In this document: piece by piece, positions 33,952-41,222 of the stretch | Position numbering within the stretch: position 1 is the first letter of the stretch | How the letters are laid out: each line of letters begins with the position of its first letter | Assembly: GCF_000820185.1 (NCBI RefSeq) | Contig: NZ_CDCA01000021.1 | Span: 1-54,091, forward strand | From: Aeromonas tecta | GTDB lineage: Bacteria; Pseudomonadota; Gammaproteobacteria; Enterobacterales; Aeromonadaceae | DNA: 54,091 nucleotides | Direction: 5' to 3' | Made by a program: the position numbers and the translations under genes | Notes under the pieces: generated by a model | What the model saw: the letters and a program-made list of their open reading frames with translations, nothing else | The model's database searches: none | What the model was told of the DNA's origin: nothing

Positions 33952-34770
33952 TCAGGGCAATACCCAACGCTGCAACGCCAGCGCGATACCGTCCTCGTTA
34001 TGATCCGCCGTCACCTGATGGGCGTGGGCCTGGATCTGGGGCGCCGCGTTGCCCATGGCCACCGCCAGCCCGACCTGCTCGAACATGCTGATGTCGTTGT
34101 TGTTGTCGCCAAAGGCCACCACGTTCTCCATCGCAATGCCTTCGCTGGCGGCCCACTGGGCCAGCCGGTTGCCCTTGCTGCAACCGGGCTGCACCAGCTC
34201 CACCGCGTAGGGTGCCGCCCAATCCTGGGTGAAGGGCAACGTCTGCACCACCTCCCCCACGAAGCGATGCAAGCGGCCGGGATCCTGATTGAACAGTTCC
34301 AGCTTCCAGACCGGTTTTTGCAGCCAGGCACCGAGATCCTCGGCCGGCAGCAGGGAGACCTTGAGGTGATCCGGCTGATTGGCCGACCAGCGCCGCATCC
34401 GCCCCACATGCTCATCGCAGCCGAGATAACCGATGCCCTCATCGAGGTGGAACAGGGCGCCCATCTGCTGCGCCTCGACCTGCGCCAGCAAGGCGGTGAG
34501 TGGCGCTACCGCCAGCGGATCCCCCGCCAGGATCCGATCCAGCGCCGGATCGTAGAGGTAGGCACCGTTGCTGCAGATGAGGGGGGTGTCGAGGGCCAGC
34601 TCGTGGTGGAAGGGGCGCGCCGTCATGAAGTGACGGCCCGTCACCAGCAGCACCTTGATGCCGTGGGCCCGCGCCTGAGCCAGGGCGGCCCGGGTGGCGG
34701 ACGAGATCTTGTGATCCCGGGTCAGCAGGGTGCCATCCATATCTAACGCTATGGCCTGAAAACGACTCAT
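33952..34770 (-). CDS. ybhA: HAD superfamily Cof-type phosphatase, YbhA-like
   Basis: A 272-residue haloacid dehalogenase phosphatase with a type IIB cap. Motif I is ALDMDGTLLT (nucleophile Asp10), motif II is LLVTGRH, the motif III Lys is in GCSKGNRLAQWA, and motif IV is VAFGDNNNDISMFE. Sequence landmarks (the H-x-L-A-LDTP-ICSNG-YLYD block, MENVVAFGDN-NDISM) match E. coli YbhA, a pyridoxal phosphate phosphatase. The ATG at 34770 follows GGAGGTGAT. Two mini-ORFs that copy its first codons stand directly upstream, each overlapping the next start. Confidence 0.9.
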   Translation of the reverse strand: MSRFQAIALDMDGTLLTRDHKISSATRAALAQARAHGIKVLLVTGRHFMTARPFHHELALDTPLICSNGAYLYDPALDRILAGDPLAVAPLTALLAQVEAQQMGALFHLDEGIGYLGCDEHVGRMRRWSANQPDHLKVSLLPAEDLGAWLQKPVWKLELFNQDPGRLHRFVGEVVQTLPFTQDWAAPYAVELVQPGCSKGNRLAQWAASEGIAMENVVAFGDNNNDISMFEQVGLAVAMGNAAPQIQAHAHQVTADHNEDGIALALQRWVLP

Positions 34771-34847
34771 ATCACCTCCAAAAATGTCGATCCGCGCGAG
34801 GTGCCATACAATCCCGGTTCCAATGCAATGGCCTGGTATTGACTCAT
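34767..34847 (-). CDS. 26-codon mini-ORF, proximal copy of the ybhA 5' end
   Basis: An ORF of 26 codons reading MSQYQAIALEPGLYGTSR and ending in FLEVI-TGA. Its first nine codons copy those of ybhA (MSRFQAIAL). Its last codons contain the GGAGGTGAT ribosome-binding site of ybhA, and its TGA overlaps the ybhA ATG (ATGA). The DxDGT catalytic motif is lost (EPGLYGT). Translation would couple it to ybhA; it could be a leader peptide or a remnant. Start-codon synonymous changes relative to ybhA are the main sign of past coding. Confidence 0.55.
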   Translation of the reverse strand: MSQYQAIALEPGLYGTSRGSTFLEVI

Positions 34848-34924
34848 ATCACCTCCAAGAAGATTAAATCGCGCGAGGTGCCATGCAATCCTGGTTCCAA
34901 CGCAATGGCCTGGAAACGGCTCAT
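34844..34924 (-). CDS. 26-codon mini-ORF, distal copy of the ybhA 5' end
   Basis: A second 26-codon ORF (MSRFQAIALEPGLHGTSR, ending FLEVI-TGA), exactly 77 bases upstream of the first. It has its own GGAGGTGAT site and overlaps the next start by ATGA. It is closer to ybhA at the first nine codons (identical residues, several synonymous changes: AGT/AGC, TTT/TTC, ATA/ATT, TTA/TTG). The three starts at 34924, 34847 and 34770 thus form a coupled series. Confidence 0.55.
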   Translation of the reverse strand: MSRFQAIALEPGLHGTSRDLIFLEVI

Positions 34925-35080
34925 ATCACCTCCAAAAGCGGGCATCGCGGGGCAATGACCTGAGTTGGCCGGGTGCGCCGAGCGACGGGGTAAGACGGAG
35001 CAAAGAGTCATACCGTCCCAGACTCGGCGCCGCGATGCAAGCTCCCGCTGCCCCGCCGGCGCCAATCTGTGATCCACCGA

Positions 35081-36325
35081 TCAGCCAGCCTCGACCTGGG
35101 CGTCAGGTTGCCGGCTCCGATCCGCCGCCCTGCGCAAGCCATAGAAGCCGAGGGCACAGATCAACCCAAACATCGTCGCCAGATAGAAGGGCCATTCGGT
35201 ACCTGCCAGCAACACCAGGCTGCCCACCAGCACAGCCAGGATCTCGCTGCCCACCGCCAAGCCGCGATAGAGCCCCATCGCCTGCCCCTGCTGCTGGGGA
35301 TGACTGCGGTTGGAGACAGCGACCGAGGTGGCCAGCTCCCCGATGCTCATGCCGATGCCGGCCGGAATGAAGGTGAGCGCCAGCCCCCACCACTGCCCCG
35401 GTAGGATAAACATCAGCATACCTGCCGCCATCACCAGGTGGCCGACGATGCCGAGGCTACTGCCGCGCCAGTGGCGAGCGAGCAATTCCCCCAGCCAGGA
35501 TCCCAGCATCATGGGCACACTCACCAACACCGCCGCCTGGGCCAGTTGCACCGGATCCCAGGCCAGCCGCTCCACCAACCAGACGTTGAAGTAGGTGAAA
35601 TAGAGTTGCACCGCGCCATAGCTAAGCAGCGTCAGCACGAAGTAGGGTAACAGCCGGGGTTGCACCAGCAGTTGGCGGGTCGAGAGGCTGGCCAGCGCCT
35701 GCTCCGCCTGCACCGGTGGCCGGTTGGGGATAAGCCAGAGCACCAGCAGCAGGTTGCCCGCCGTCATGGCCACCGCCAGCCAGGCCGCGATACTGTAATC
35801 TCCCGAGATCACCGCGGCGTAGCCCCCGATCATCGGCCCCAGCACCCAACCCAGGTTCATGCCGATGTTGATCCTGGCAAAGTTGCGCGCCTTGGTCTTG
35901 GTGGTGCTCATATCTGCCGCCATCGCCTGGACGATGGCGATGTCACCGTTGAAGAAGCCCTCCAATACCCGGCTCAGCAGCAGCAGCGGCAGGGAACGCC
36001 AGGCGATGCCGAGCGCCATCAGGGCATAGCCCGCCAGCACGCCGACCAGACAGATGATCAGTATGGGTTTGCGACCATAGCGATCGGACAGTCGCCCGAG
36101 CCAGGGCGCCCCCAGCAGTTGGAACAGCGGGTAGAGCCCCATGATGACGCCTAGCCACACCTTGCGGCTCCAGTCAGAGGCTTCCGGCGTCAGCATGCCC
36201 TGGGCCGGATCCAGCATCAGTGGAGCCAGCACCGGCGAGGGCAGACTGAAGCCCGCCACCGCCAGGGTCACCGTCATCACCAGCACCCAGAGGGTGGCCT
36301 GTGCCTTGATTCCTTCCATGTCCAT
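35081..36325 (-). CDS. MFS family exporter
   Basis: A 414-residue major facilitator transporter with 12 predicted membrane segments. Motif A is seen in the loop after helix 2 (GRLSDRYGRKPILI). GFFNGDIAIVQAMAADMS in helix 5 and the GPMIGG-like block are of the drug:H+ antiporter type (TetA/Bcr-like). The divergent regulator with a Cys cluster probably controls it. The start may be the ATG at 36325 or the one two codons later. Substrate is unknown; drug or metabolite efflux is most likely. Confidence 0.88.
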   Translation of the reverse strand: MDMEGIKAQATLWVLVMTVTLAVAGFSLPSPVLAPLMLDPAQGMLTPEASDWSRKVWLGVIMGLYPLFQLLGAPWLGRLSDRYGRKPILIICLVGVLAGYALMALGIAWRSLPLLLLSRVLEGFFNGDIAIVQAMAADMSTTKTKARNFARINIGMNLGWVLGPMIGGYAAVISGDYSIAAWLAVAMTAGNLLLVLWLIPNRPPVQAEQALASLSTRQLLVQPRLLPYFVLTLLSYGAVQLYFTYFNVWLVERLAWDPVQLAQAAVLVSVPMMLGSWLGELLARHWRGSSLGIVGHLVMAAGMLMFILPGQWWGLALTFIPAGIGMSIGELATSVAVSNRSHPQQQGQAMGLYRGLAVGSEILAVLVGSLVLLAGTEWPFYLATMFGLICALGFYGLRRAADRSRQPDAQVEAG

Positions 36326-36327
36326 TC

Positions 36328-36390
36328 CATTAAATAAAGTTATTTGTTTATTTATACTGCAAAGGTGGCGCCATTAAGTAAAGTGAATTA
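36328..36390. promoter_or_regulatory. Direct repeats in the MFS / regulator spacer
   Basis: CCATTAAATAAAGTTATT (from about 36328) and CCATTAAGTAAAGTGAATT (from 36371) form a 43-base-spaced direct repeat in an AT-rich spacer. Each may bind the divergent regulator. The same area must hold both promoters. Confidence 0.5.
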
Positions 36391-36504
36391 TTGATTTAAA
36401 TGAATCCTCTCCCCATAATGGCCCCATCAACGCCTGTACCGACAAGGCCTGCTCGAGCTGCCACCCATCCCCCGAAGCCTCCTGTCGAACACGAGAGCCA
36501 CCCC

Positions 36505-37128
36505 ATGAACGCCAGCACCGACAAGATCCTCTACCTGTTAAAGACCCATGGCCCCCAGAGCGCCGCCGCCCTCGGCGAGCAGTTGCAGATGACCTCCATG
36601 GGCGCCCGCCAGCATCTGATCGCGCTGGAGGCCGAAGGCTGGGTCGGATTCAGCGACGAGGCCCGCGGCCGGGGTCGGCCGGTGCGGCTCTGGCACCTGA
36701 CCGAGCAGGCCTGGCAGCGCTTCCCCGACACCCACAGCGAGCTGACCCTGCAACTGCTCGACAACGTGCAGCAGCTGTTTGGCGAGACCGGCATGGAGCA
36801 GTTGATCCAAAAGCGCGAGCAGCAGATGTTGAGCCGCTACCAGCTCCGGCTGGATCAGCCCGCCCTGGCCGATCGGCTGGCGGAGTTGAAGGAGCTGCGC
36901 ACGCGGGAAGGTTACATGGCGGACATGCGCCAGGACGAGGATGGCAGCTGGTTGTGGTGGGAGAGTCACTGCCCCATCTGCGCCGCGGCGCGGGCCTGTC
37001 GGGGATTTTGTCGCAGCGAGCTGGCGCTGTTTCGCGAGCTGCTGGCCCCGGCCGAGGTGGAGCGGGAACAATATCTGCTGGACGGCGATCAGCGCTGTCT
37101 CTATCGCATCACCCCGCCTCAGCCCTGA
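36505..37128 (+). CDS. DeoR/ArsR-like regulator with C-terminal cysteine cluster
   Basis: A 207-residue winged-helix regulator of the COG2345/SufR-like group. The DNA-binding domain is residues 1-70 (ILYLLKTHGPQSAAALGEQL, MTSMGARQHLIALEAEGWV, GRPVRLWHLT). A middle helical part follows, and the C-terminal CPICAAARACRGFC shows C-x2-C-x5-C-x3-C. In SufR-type proteins such cysteines hold an iron-sulfur cluster, so redox or iron sensing is plausible. ATG 36505 is chosen because the upstream extension is Pro/Thr-rich and atypical, though the Shine-Dalgarno is weak. Divergent from the MFS exporter. Confidence 0.85.
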   Translation: MNASTDKILYLLKTHGPQSAAALGEQLQMTSMGARQHLIALEAEGWVGFSDEARGRGRPVRLWHLTEQAWQRFPDTHSELTLQLLDNVQQLFGETGMEQLIQKREQQMLSRYQLRLDQPALADRLAELKELRTREGYMADMRQDEDGSWLWWESHCPICAAARACRGFCRSELALFRELLAPAEVEREQYLLDGDQRCLYRITPPQP

Positions 37129-37144
37129 CGCCGGACGCCAAAAA

Positions 37145-37178
37145 CAACAAAGCAGGCGCCGGGATGCCTGCTTTGTTG
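37145..37178 (+). terminator. Hairpin after the Cys-cluster regulator
   Basis: A 13-bp perfect stem CAACAAAGCAGGC / GCCTGCTTTGTTG with an 8-base loop lies 16 bases past the stop. The T run is on the - strand only, so its strength in the gene direction is uncertain. Confidence 0.6.
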
Positions 37179-37374
37179 CCTTCGGGGAGGAGATGCCCTC
37201 GTTCCAGCCCGTCAGTTCCCGATAAGGTCAGACGGCTGATGGGGTTGATGACCCGATAAGGTCAATCACCACAGAGACCTGGTCGGGTATCTGTTTTGCC
37301 ACCGGAAGATGCAACCATAGTATCCCTCCCACGGCGGTGAGTGGTTGCGAAGTAGCAGGTATTTTCAGTTGTTT

Positions 37375-37422
37375 TTGCAATAGTTCACCCTTAATCTAGG
37401 AAAAGTGAATTAGTAATTGCAA
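37375..37422. promoter_or_regulatory. Inverted repeat before the Lrp/AsnC gene
   Basis: TTGCAAT-AGTTCAC and GTGAAT-TAGTAATTGCAA form an interrupted inverted repeat (outer TTGCAA arms, inner TTCAC/GTGAA arms) 14 bases before the start codon. This suits autoregulation by an Lrp-type protein. Confidence 0.5.
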
Positions 37423-37435
37423 CGAGGAACGGAGA

Positions 37436-37912
37436 ATGCTGAAACTTGATCGTATAGACAGGCATATTCTGGAGTTGATGCAGGAGAATGGCCGCATCAG
37501 CAACCTGGAGCTGGCCGAGCTGGTCGGCCTCTCCCCTTCACCCTGCTCGCGCCGGGTCAAGGCACTGGAGGATGCCGGTCTCATCGATACCCATGTCACT
37601 CTGCTCAATGCCCGCCAACTGGGGCTCACGCTCACCGCTTACATTCATATCTCCATGGACAGGCACACCCCGGAGCGGTTCGAGAACTTCGATCTGGCCA
37701 TCAAGGATCTGCCCGAGGTGCTGGAGTGCGATCTCATCACCGGCAATGACGCCGACTACCAGCTCAAGGTGGTGGTGCGGGACATGGAGCACTACCAGCA
37801 CTTCCTGCTGGACAAGCTGACCCACATCCCCGGCGTGACCGGGGTGCGCTCCAGCTTCGTGCTGCGCCGCATCAAGCACAAGACGGCGCTGCCCCTCAAT
37901 CATCTGGGCTGA
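37436..37912 (+). CDS. Lrp/AsnC family transcriptional regulator
   Basis: A 158-residue feast/famine regulator. The helix-turn-helix is residues 5-60 (LDRIDRHILELMQENGRISN, LAELVGLSPSPCSRRVKALE), and the RAM (regulation of amino-acid metabolism) domain is residues 70-150 (ECDLITGNDADYQLKVVV is its ligand-binding core). It is shorter than global Lrp and is likely a local regulator. ACGAGGAACGGAGA precedes the ATG. No partner gene is adjacent on either side, so its target may be elsewhere or itself. Confidence 0.92.
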   Translation: MLKLDRIDRHILELMQENGRISNLELAELVGLSPSPCSRRVKALEDAGLIDTHVTLLNARQLGLTLTAYIHISMDRHTPERFENFDLAIKDLPEVLECDLITGNDADYQLKVVVRDMEHYQHFLLDKLTHIPGVTGVRSSFVLRRIKHKTALPLNHLG

Positions 37913-37925
37913 TGCCCTGCGCCAA

Positions 37926-37955
37926 AAAAAGAGGAGGCCTTGGCCTCCTCTTTTT
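37926..37955 (+). terminator. Terminator of the Lrp/AsnC gene
   Basis: A 14-bp stem AAAAAGAGGAGGCC / GGCCTCCTCTTTTT with a TT loop lies 14 bases past the stop. Symmetric for the convergent gene too. Confidence 0.92.
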
Positions 37956-38009
37956 ATTCATGTTGATTGGTCGGCCGCTGGCCGCGCTCATCCGCTGTTG
38001 GGATGAGGC

Positions 38010-38327
38010 TCAGACTGTCACCTGGCTGACATCCTGCACCTGCAGCAGCCAACCGGCCTGTTCATGCTGAGGCTCGCCACTCAAACGCAGCCGCTCGCCG
38101 GCAGGCACCCATTGCCCCTCGGGCAAGGAGACCAGCAGACTCTCATTGCCGTTGTCGAACAGCCAACGATCGGCACCTAATGACTCTATCAGATACCCTT
38201 CCATCTCCACTCTGGACTCGGCCTGCCAGGACGGCGCAACGGAATCACGGCTCTCGATGAAATCCCCTTGAACACCAAAACTGGCCAGCCCCCACAGAAT
38301 GGAGAGCCCGACGATAGATGATTGCAT
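38010..38327 (-). CDS. Small exported OB-fold (BOF-like) protein
   Basis: A 105-residue protein with an N-terminal signal-like segment (MQSSIVGLSILWGLASFGVQG) and a single beta domain with the rhythm of the YgiW/NirD OB-fold family (VEMEGYLIESLGADRWLFDNGNESLLVSL, ending in WLLQVQDVSQVTV). E. coli members sit in the periplasm and relate to stress. The ATG at 38327 follows GGAGAGAGAAGAG; a longer reading begins at 38396 without a good site. It is isolated, with a terminator upstream. Confidence 0.65.
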   Translation of the reverse strand: MQSSIVGLSILWGLASFGVQGDFIESRDSVAPSWQAESRVEMEGYLIESLGADRWLFDNGNESLLVSLPEGQWVPAGERLRLSGEPQHEQAGWLLQVQDVSQVTV

Positions 38328-38425
38328 CTCTTCTCTCTCCCCTTCTGGAACTGTGGGGCCAGTATGGGAACAGAAAAGTGAGTGCACCATGAACAAGACG
38401 GCAAAGTGCTGGCGAGATCGCGAAA

Positions 38426-38449
38426 AAAACCGGCCAAGGGGCCGGTTTT
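38426..38449. terminator. Terminator between the OhrR-type and OB-fold genes
   Basis: A 10-bp stem AAAACCGGCC / GGCCGGTTTT with an AAGG loop. On the - strand it ends the OhrR-type transcript 125 bases after its stop. Confidence 0.85.
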
Positions 38450-38575
38450 GTCATTTTATGACGCCTTCATCACACTCTTTGGCGGCTTTATCTACCACAG
38501 GTTCAGCTGGCAGCGTATTCGTCCAAAGGGGATGTTGCGCAGCGCCCTGGTGGGTAGCCATGGCCGGGGTCGGAT

Positions 38576-39001
38576 TCAGCGCCCCAGCTGCGCCGCGAGG
38601 CGATCGCACAGCTGTTTCAGCTGGGCCAGCTCCGCATCGTCCAAGTCCAGCTGGCTGCGTAAGTTGTCCACCAGGCAGCACTCCTTGACCCCTTGCTGCA
38701 ACTCGCGCCCGGCCTCGGTCAGGCGGATGCATTTTTGCCGCTCGTCTTCCCGTGAGACGGTGCGGGTCAGCCAGCCCTTGCTCTCCAACCGCTTGACGAT
38801 GGGGGTCAGGGTGCCAGCATCCAGCCCGGTCTCCTGGCCAATCTCCTTGAGGCTGACCTCGTCGCGCGCCCAGAGCGACAGCATGACCAGGTATTGGGTG
38901 TAGGTGAGATCCAGCTTGTCCAGCAGCGGCCGATAGGCGCGCATCACCGCATTGGAGGCGCTGTAGAGGGCAAAACAGACCTGCTTTTTCAATTCACTCA
39001 T
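38576..39001 (-). CDS. OhrR-type MarR family redox regulator
   Basis: A 141-residue MarR-family repressor of the OhrR type. The N-terminal KKQVCFALYSASNAVMRAYR holds the peroxide-reactive Cys8 in the family's CFALY context, and YTQYLVMLSLWARDEVSLKE and DAGTLTPIVKRLESKGWLTR form the winged helix. OhrR proteins open when organic hydroperoxides oxidise this Cys. No ohr gene is near; the divergent target is the CurA-like oxidoreductase. GAGGTGCCCC precedes the ATG at 39001. Confidence 0.88.
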   Translation of the reverse strand: MSELKKQVCFALYSASNAVMRAYRPLLDKLDLTYTQYLVMLSLWARDEVSLKEIGQETGLDAGTLTPIVKRLESKGWLTRTVSREDERQKCIRLTEAGRELQQGVKECCLVDNLRSQLDLDDAELAQLKQLCDRLAAQLGR

Positions 39002-39060
39002 GGGGCACCTCGCTGGTAATGGCGGCCAGTATACCCCAGGAGACTGGAGCGCTGAATAAT

Positions 39061-39123
39061 TTGCACACAAAACAGTTGTCAGACCACTTGTTCGGGATTA
39101 GTCTGGCATTAGTTTGTACGCAA
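39061..39123. promoter_or_regulatory. Inverted pair of putative OhrR operators
   Basis: TTGCACACAAA (39061-39071) and the inverted TTTGTACGCAA (39113-39123) differ at two positions as inverted copies. They stand one near each divergent start, so one repressor could hold both promoters. Confidence 0.55.
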
Positions 39124-39240
39124 GACAATGCAGCCGACAGGCCATCATACTGCTGGACCTGAGCCGCACAGGGGCGCAGTCTGAACAACGCACTGCCGCC
39201 TCATTCCCGAACGCCACCATCTCTTTCCTGGAGAAATACC

Positions 39241-40245
39241 ATGAGTCAGCTCAGCCATCAGATCCAGTTGCTGTGTCGCCCGAGCGGCCTGCCAGCCCCA
39301 GACGATTTCATCCTGCAGGCCGTTGCCCTGCCCGAGCCCCAGGAGGGCGAGGTGCTGGTCGCCAACCAGTGGCTGTCGGTGGATCCCTACATGCGCGGGC
39401 GCATGAGCGAGGCCAAGAGCTATGTGCCGCCCTTCGCCCTCAATGCCCCCCTGGAAGGCGGCGCCATCGGCACCGTGCTGGCCTCGCGCCACTCCGACTT
39501 CAAGGTGGGTGACAAGGTGAGCAGCATGCTGGGCTGGCGAGACAGCTTCGTCGCCAAGGCCTCGCTGCTGACCCGCTTGCCCGCCACCGAGCTGCCGCCC
39601 CAGCTGTTTCTCGGCGCCCTTGGCATGCCGGGCATGACCGCCTGGGCCGGGTTGCACCAGGTCGCCAAGTTGCAGGCCGGTGAGACCCTGCTGGTCTCGG
39701 CGGCCTCCGGCGCGGTCGGCACCATGGCGGTGCAGCTCGCCAAGCGCGCCGGGGCGCGGGTCATCGGCTCCACCGGCTCGGCCGACAAGGTCGCCTATCT
39801 CAAGACACTGGGGGCCGATGCGGTGATCAACTACAAGGAGACGCCGGATCTCGACGCCGAGCTGGCACGGCTGGCGCCGGAAGGCATCCATGTCTACTTC
39901 GAGAACGTCGGTGGCGCCATGCTGGAGGCGGCCCTCAATCACATGGCGCTGCACGGTCGCATCGTGCTGTGCGGCCTCATCGAGCAGTACAACAGCAACG
40001 GCGAGGCGAGCGGCCCGCGCAACCTGGCCCAGGTGATCCGCAAGCGCATCCTGATCCAGGGGCTGCTGGTCTCCGACCACTGGCAGCACTACGGCGACTT
40101 CCTGGCCGAGGCCATTCCCGCCTTTGAGGCCGGGGCCCTGCAGAGCGAGGAGACCGTCAGCCAGGGGCTGGCCAGCATGCCACAGGCCTTTATCGGTCTG
40201 TTCCAGGGCCGCAATACCGGCAAGATGCTGGTCAAGCTGGACTGA
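39241..40245 (+). CDS. NADPH-dependent oxidoreductase, CurA-like
   Basis: A 334-residue zinc-free medium-chain reductase of the CurA/leukotriene B4 dehydrogenase-like type, which reduces C=C bonds of enals, enones or curcumin. Landmarks are QWLSVDPYMRGRMSE, LGALGMPGMTAWAGL, the Rossmann motif SAASGAVGTMAVQLAKRAGA, and YFENVGGAMLEAAL. The divergent OhrR-type gene suggests it detoxifies lipid-peroxidation aldehydes. The start follows CCTGGAGAAATACC. Its tail is repeated in decayed form downstream. Confidence 0.92.
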   Translation: MSQLSHQIQLLCRPSGLPAPDDFILQAVALPEPQEGEVLVANQWLSVDPYMRGRMSEAKSYVPPFALNAPLEGGAIGTVLASRHSDFKVGDKVSSMLGWRDSFVAKASLLTRLPATELPPQLFLGALGMPGMTAWAGLHQVAKLQAGETLLVSAASGAVGTMAVQLAKRAGARVIGSTGSADKVAYLKTLGADAVINYKETPDLDAELARLAPEGIHVYFENVGGAMLEAALNHMALHGRIVLCGLIEQYNSNGEASGPRNLAQVIRKRILIQGLLVSDHWQHYGDFLAEAIPAFEAGALQSEETVSQGLASMPQAFIGLFQGRNTGKMLVKLD

Positions 40246-40283
40246 GAGCCCGCCCGACATAGCACACGGTAAGCGACCCGGAT

Positions 40284-40383
40284 CTTTATCAAGAGACAGG
40301 CCGGGGGCATCATGGCGGCAAGCTGCCAGCCAGACTGGACTGAGTGCCTGTCCGGCATTGGGTATGGGTCGTGCGACTCAGGT
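40284..40383 (+). repeat. Diverged copy of the CurA gene tail
   Basis: CTTTATC starts the gene part at 40188, this copy at 40284 (96 bases later) and a stub at 40384 (100 bases later). Around the stop, GGCAAGATGCTGGTCAAGCTGGACTGA in the gene matches GGCAAGCTGCCAGCCAGACTGGACTGA here (21 of 27). The reading frame is broken by indels, so this is the most decayed of the certain arrays. Confidence 0.75.
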
Positions 40384-40566
40384 CTTTATCGAGGGAGATG
40401 GGCTGAAAACGACCAAAACGATAGGCGAACGGGCAATCTGACTCGGCGTTTACCGTCCAATCCCATCGTTTAAACAGATGCTATTCACAATAATCTATCT
40501 GATGGGTAGATAGTAAATCGGCGCAATCTGGCATTCTCCCGCCAGTTCCTCGACCGGTGACTTGCG

Positions 40567-40603
40567 AAACAGGCCCATCCGCCCTAAGGTGGGCCCGTTT
40601 TTT
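40567..40603 (+). terminator. Terminator upstream of the Nudix gene
   Basis: AAACAGGCCCATCC pairs with GGTGGGCCCGTTT (some mismatches), followed by TTTT. It lies 320 bases after CurA, beyond the repeat array. Confidence 0.65.
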
Positions 40604-40778
40604 ATGGTGCAATCTGCTCTCGGCGAGGTGCGTCTTCTCCTCCAGCATTTGGGGACGGTGATAGGGTCAGCCGACCCAATCCAGCTCGCACCTAGCCCGT
40701 CGCCATGACAGTGCGCGACGCAGCCACCACCAGCCACCCAGTGCAGCTACCGTGCAGCCACAACAAGGAGCTCTTCCC

Positions 40779-41222
40779 ATGTCCACTCCCTATCCCCGCG
40801 TCGGTGTCGGCGTCATCCTGACCAATGCCGAAGGCCAGGTGCTGCTCGGCAAGCGCAGGGGCAGCCATGCCCCCTACTGGTCCATCGCCGGCGGTCATCT
40901 GGAGCTGGGGGAGAGCTTCGAATCCGCCGCCATCCGGGAAGTGGCCGAGGAGACGGGCTTCGTCATCCAGGCACCCCGGGTCATCGCCGTCACCAATAAC
41001 CTGGAGACCTGGCGCGAGAGCGGACTGCACTATATCTCGGTCACCCTACTGGCCGAAGTGGAAGGGGAGCCGCAACTGCTGGAGCCGGAGAAGTGCGAGG
41101 GCTGGATCTGGTGCGATCCCCGCGAGCTGCCCGAGCCCCATTTCGATGCCAGTCGCCAGTCCATTGCCTGCTGGCTGGCAGGGCGCTGCTACTTGCCGCA
41201 GCCGAGCCAACCGGCAATTTAG
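40779..41222 (+). CDS. Nudix hydrolase
   Basis: A 147-residue Nudix pyrophosphohydrolase. The Nudix box GGHLELGESFESAAIREVAE-ETGF (residues 37-60) has the full G-x5-E-x7-REUxEExGU pattern. It resembles NUDT15/MutT-like nucleotide pyrophosphatases with an N-terminal PYPRVGVGVILTN. AAGGAGCTCTTCCC precedes the ATG. It ends in ACWLAGRCYLPQPSQPAI, and the last 63 bases, including the stop, occur three more times in tandem downstream. Confidence 0.92.
   Translation: MSTPYPRVGVGVILTNAEGQVLLGKRRGSHAPYWSIAGGHLELGESFESAAIREVAEETGFVIQAPRVIAVTNNLETWRESGLHYISVTLLAEVEGEPQLLEPEKCEGWIWCDPRELPEPHFDASRQSIACWLAGRCYLPQPSQPAI

Larger units (their letters stand above)
34751..34941 (-). repeat. 77-bp tandem repeat of the ybhA translation start
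   Basis: Units start at 34751, 34828 and 34905 (exact 77-base period); the third is partial. Each contains the ribosome-binding site, start codon and first codons of ybhA. About 15-20 of the 77 positions differ between units. Confidence 0.9.
37129..37435 (+). other. Spacer before the Lrp/AsnC gene
   Basis: Contains a strong hairpin at 37145-37178 and two CCCGATAAGGTCA direct repeats at 37218 and 37252 (34 bases apart) that could be regulatory. An AT-rich promoter-like part with an inverted repeat precedes the regulator. No gene is seen. Confidence 0.5.
40246..40778 (+). other. Spacer after the CurA gene
   Basis: Holds a diverged copy of the CurA tail (40284-40383), a stub of another, and a terminator at 40567-40603. 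The rest (about 40440-40560 and 40610-40770) has no supported gene. The last part should have the Nudix promoter. Confidence 0.55.

Noticed and set aside
34751..34941. Riboswitch or attenuator leader
   Set aside because: The structure is explained by three copies of the ybhA translation start; I see no terminator/antiterminator pair.
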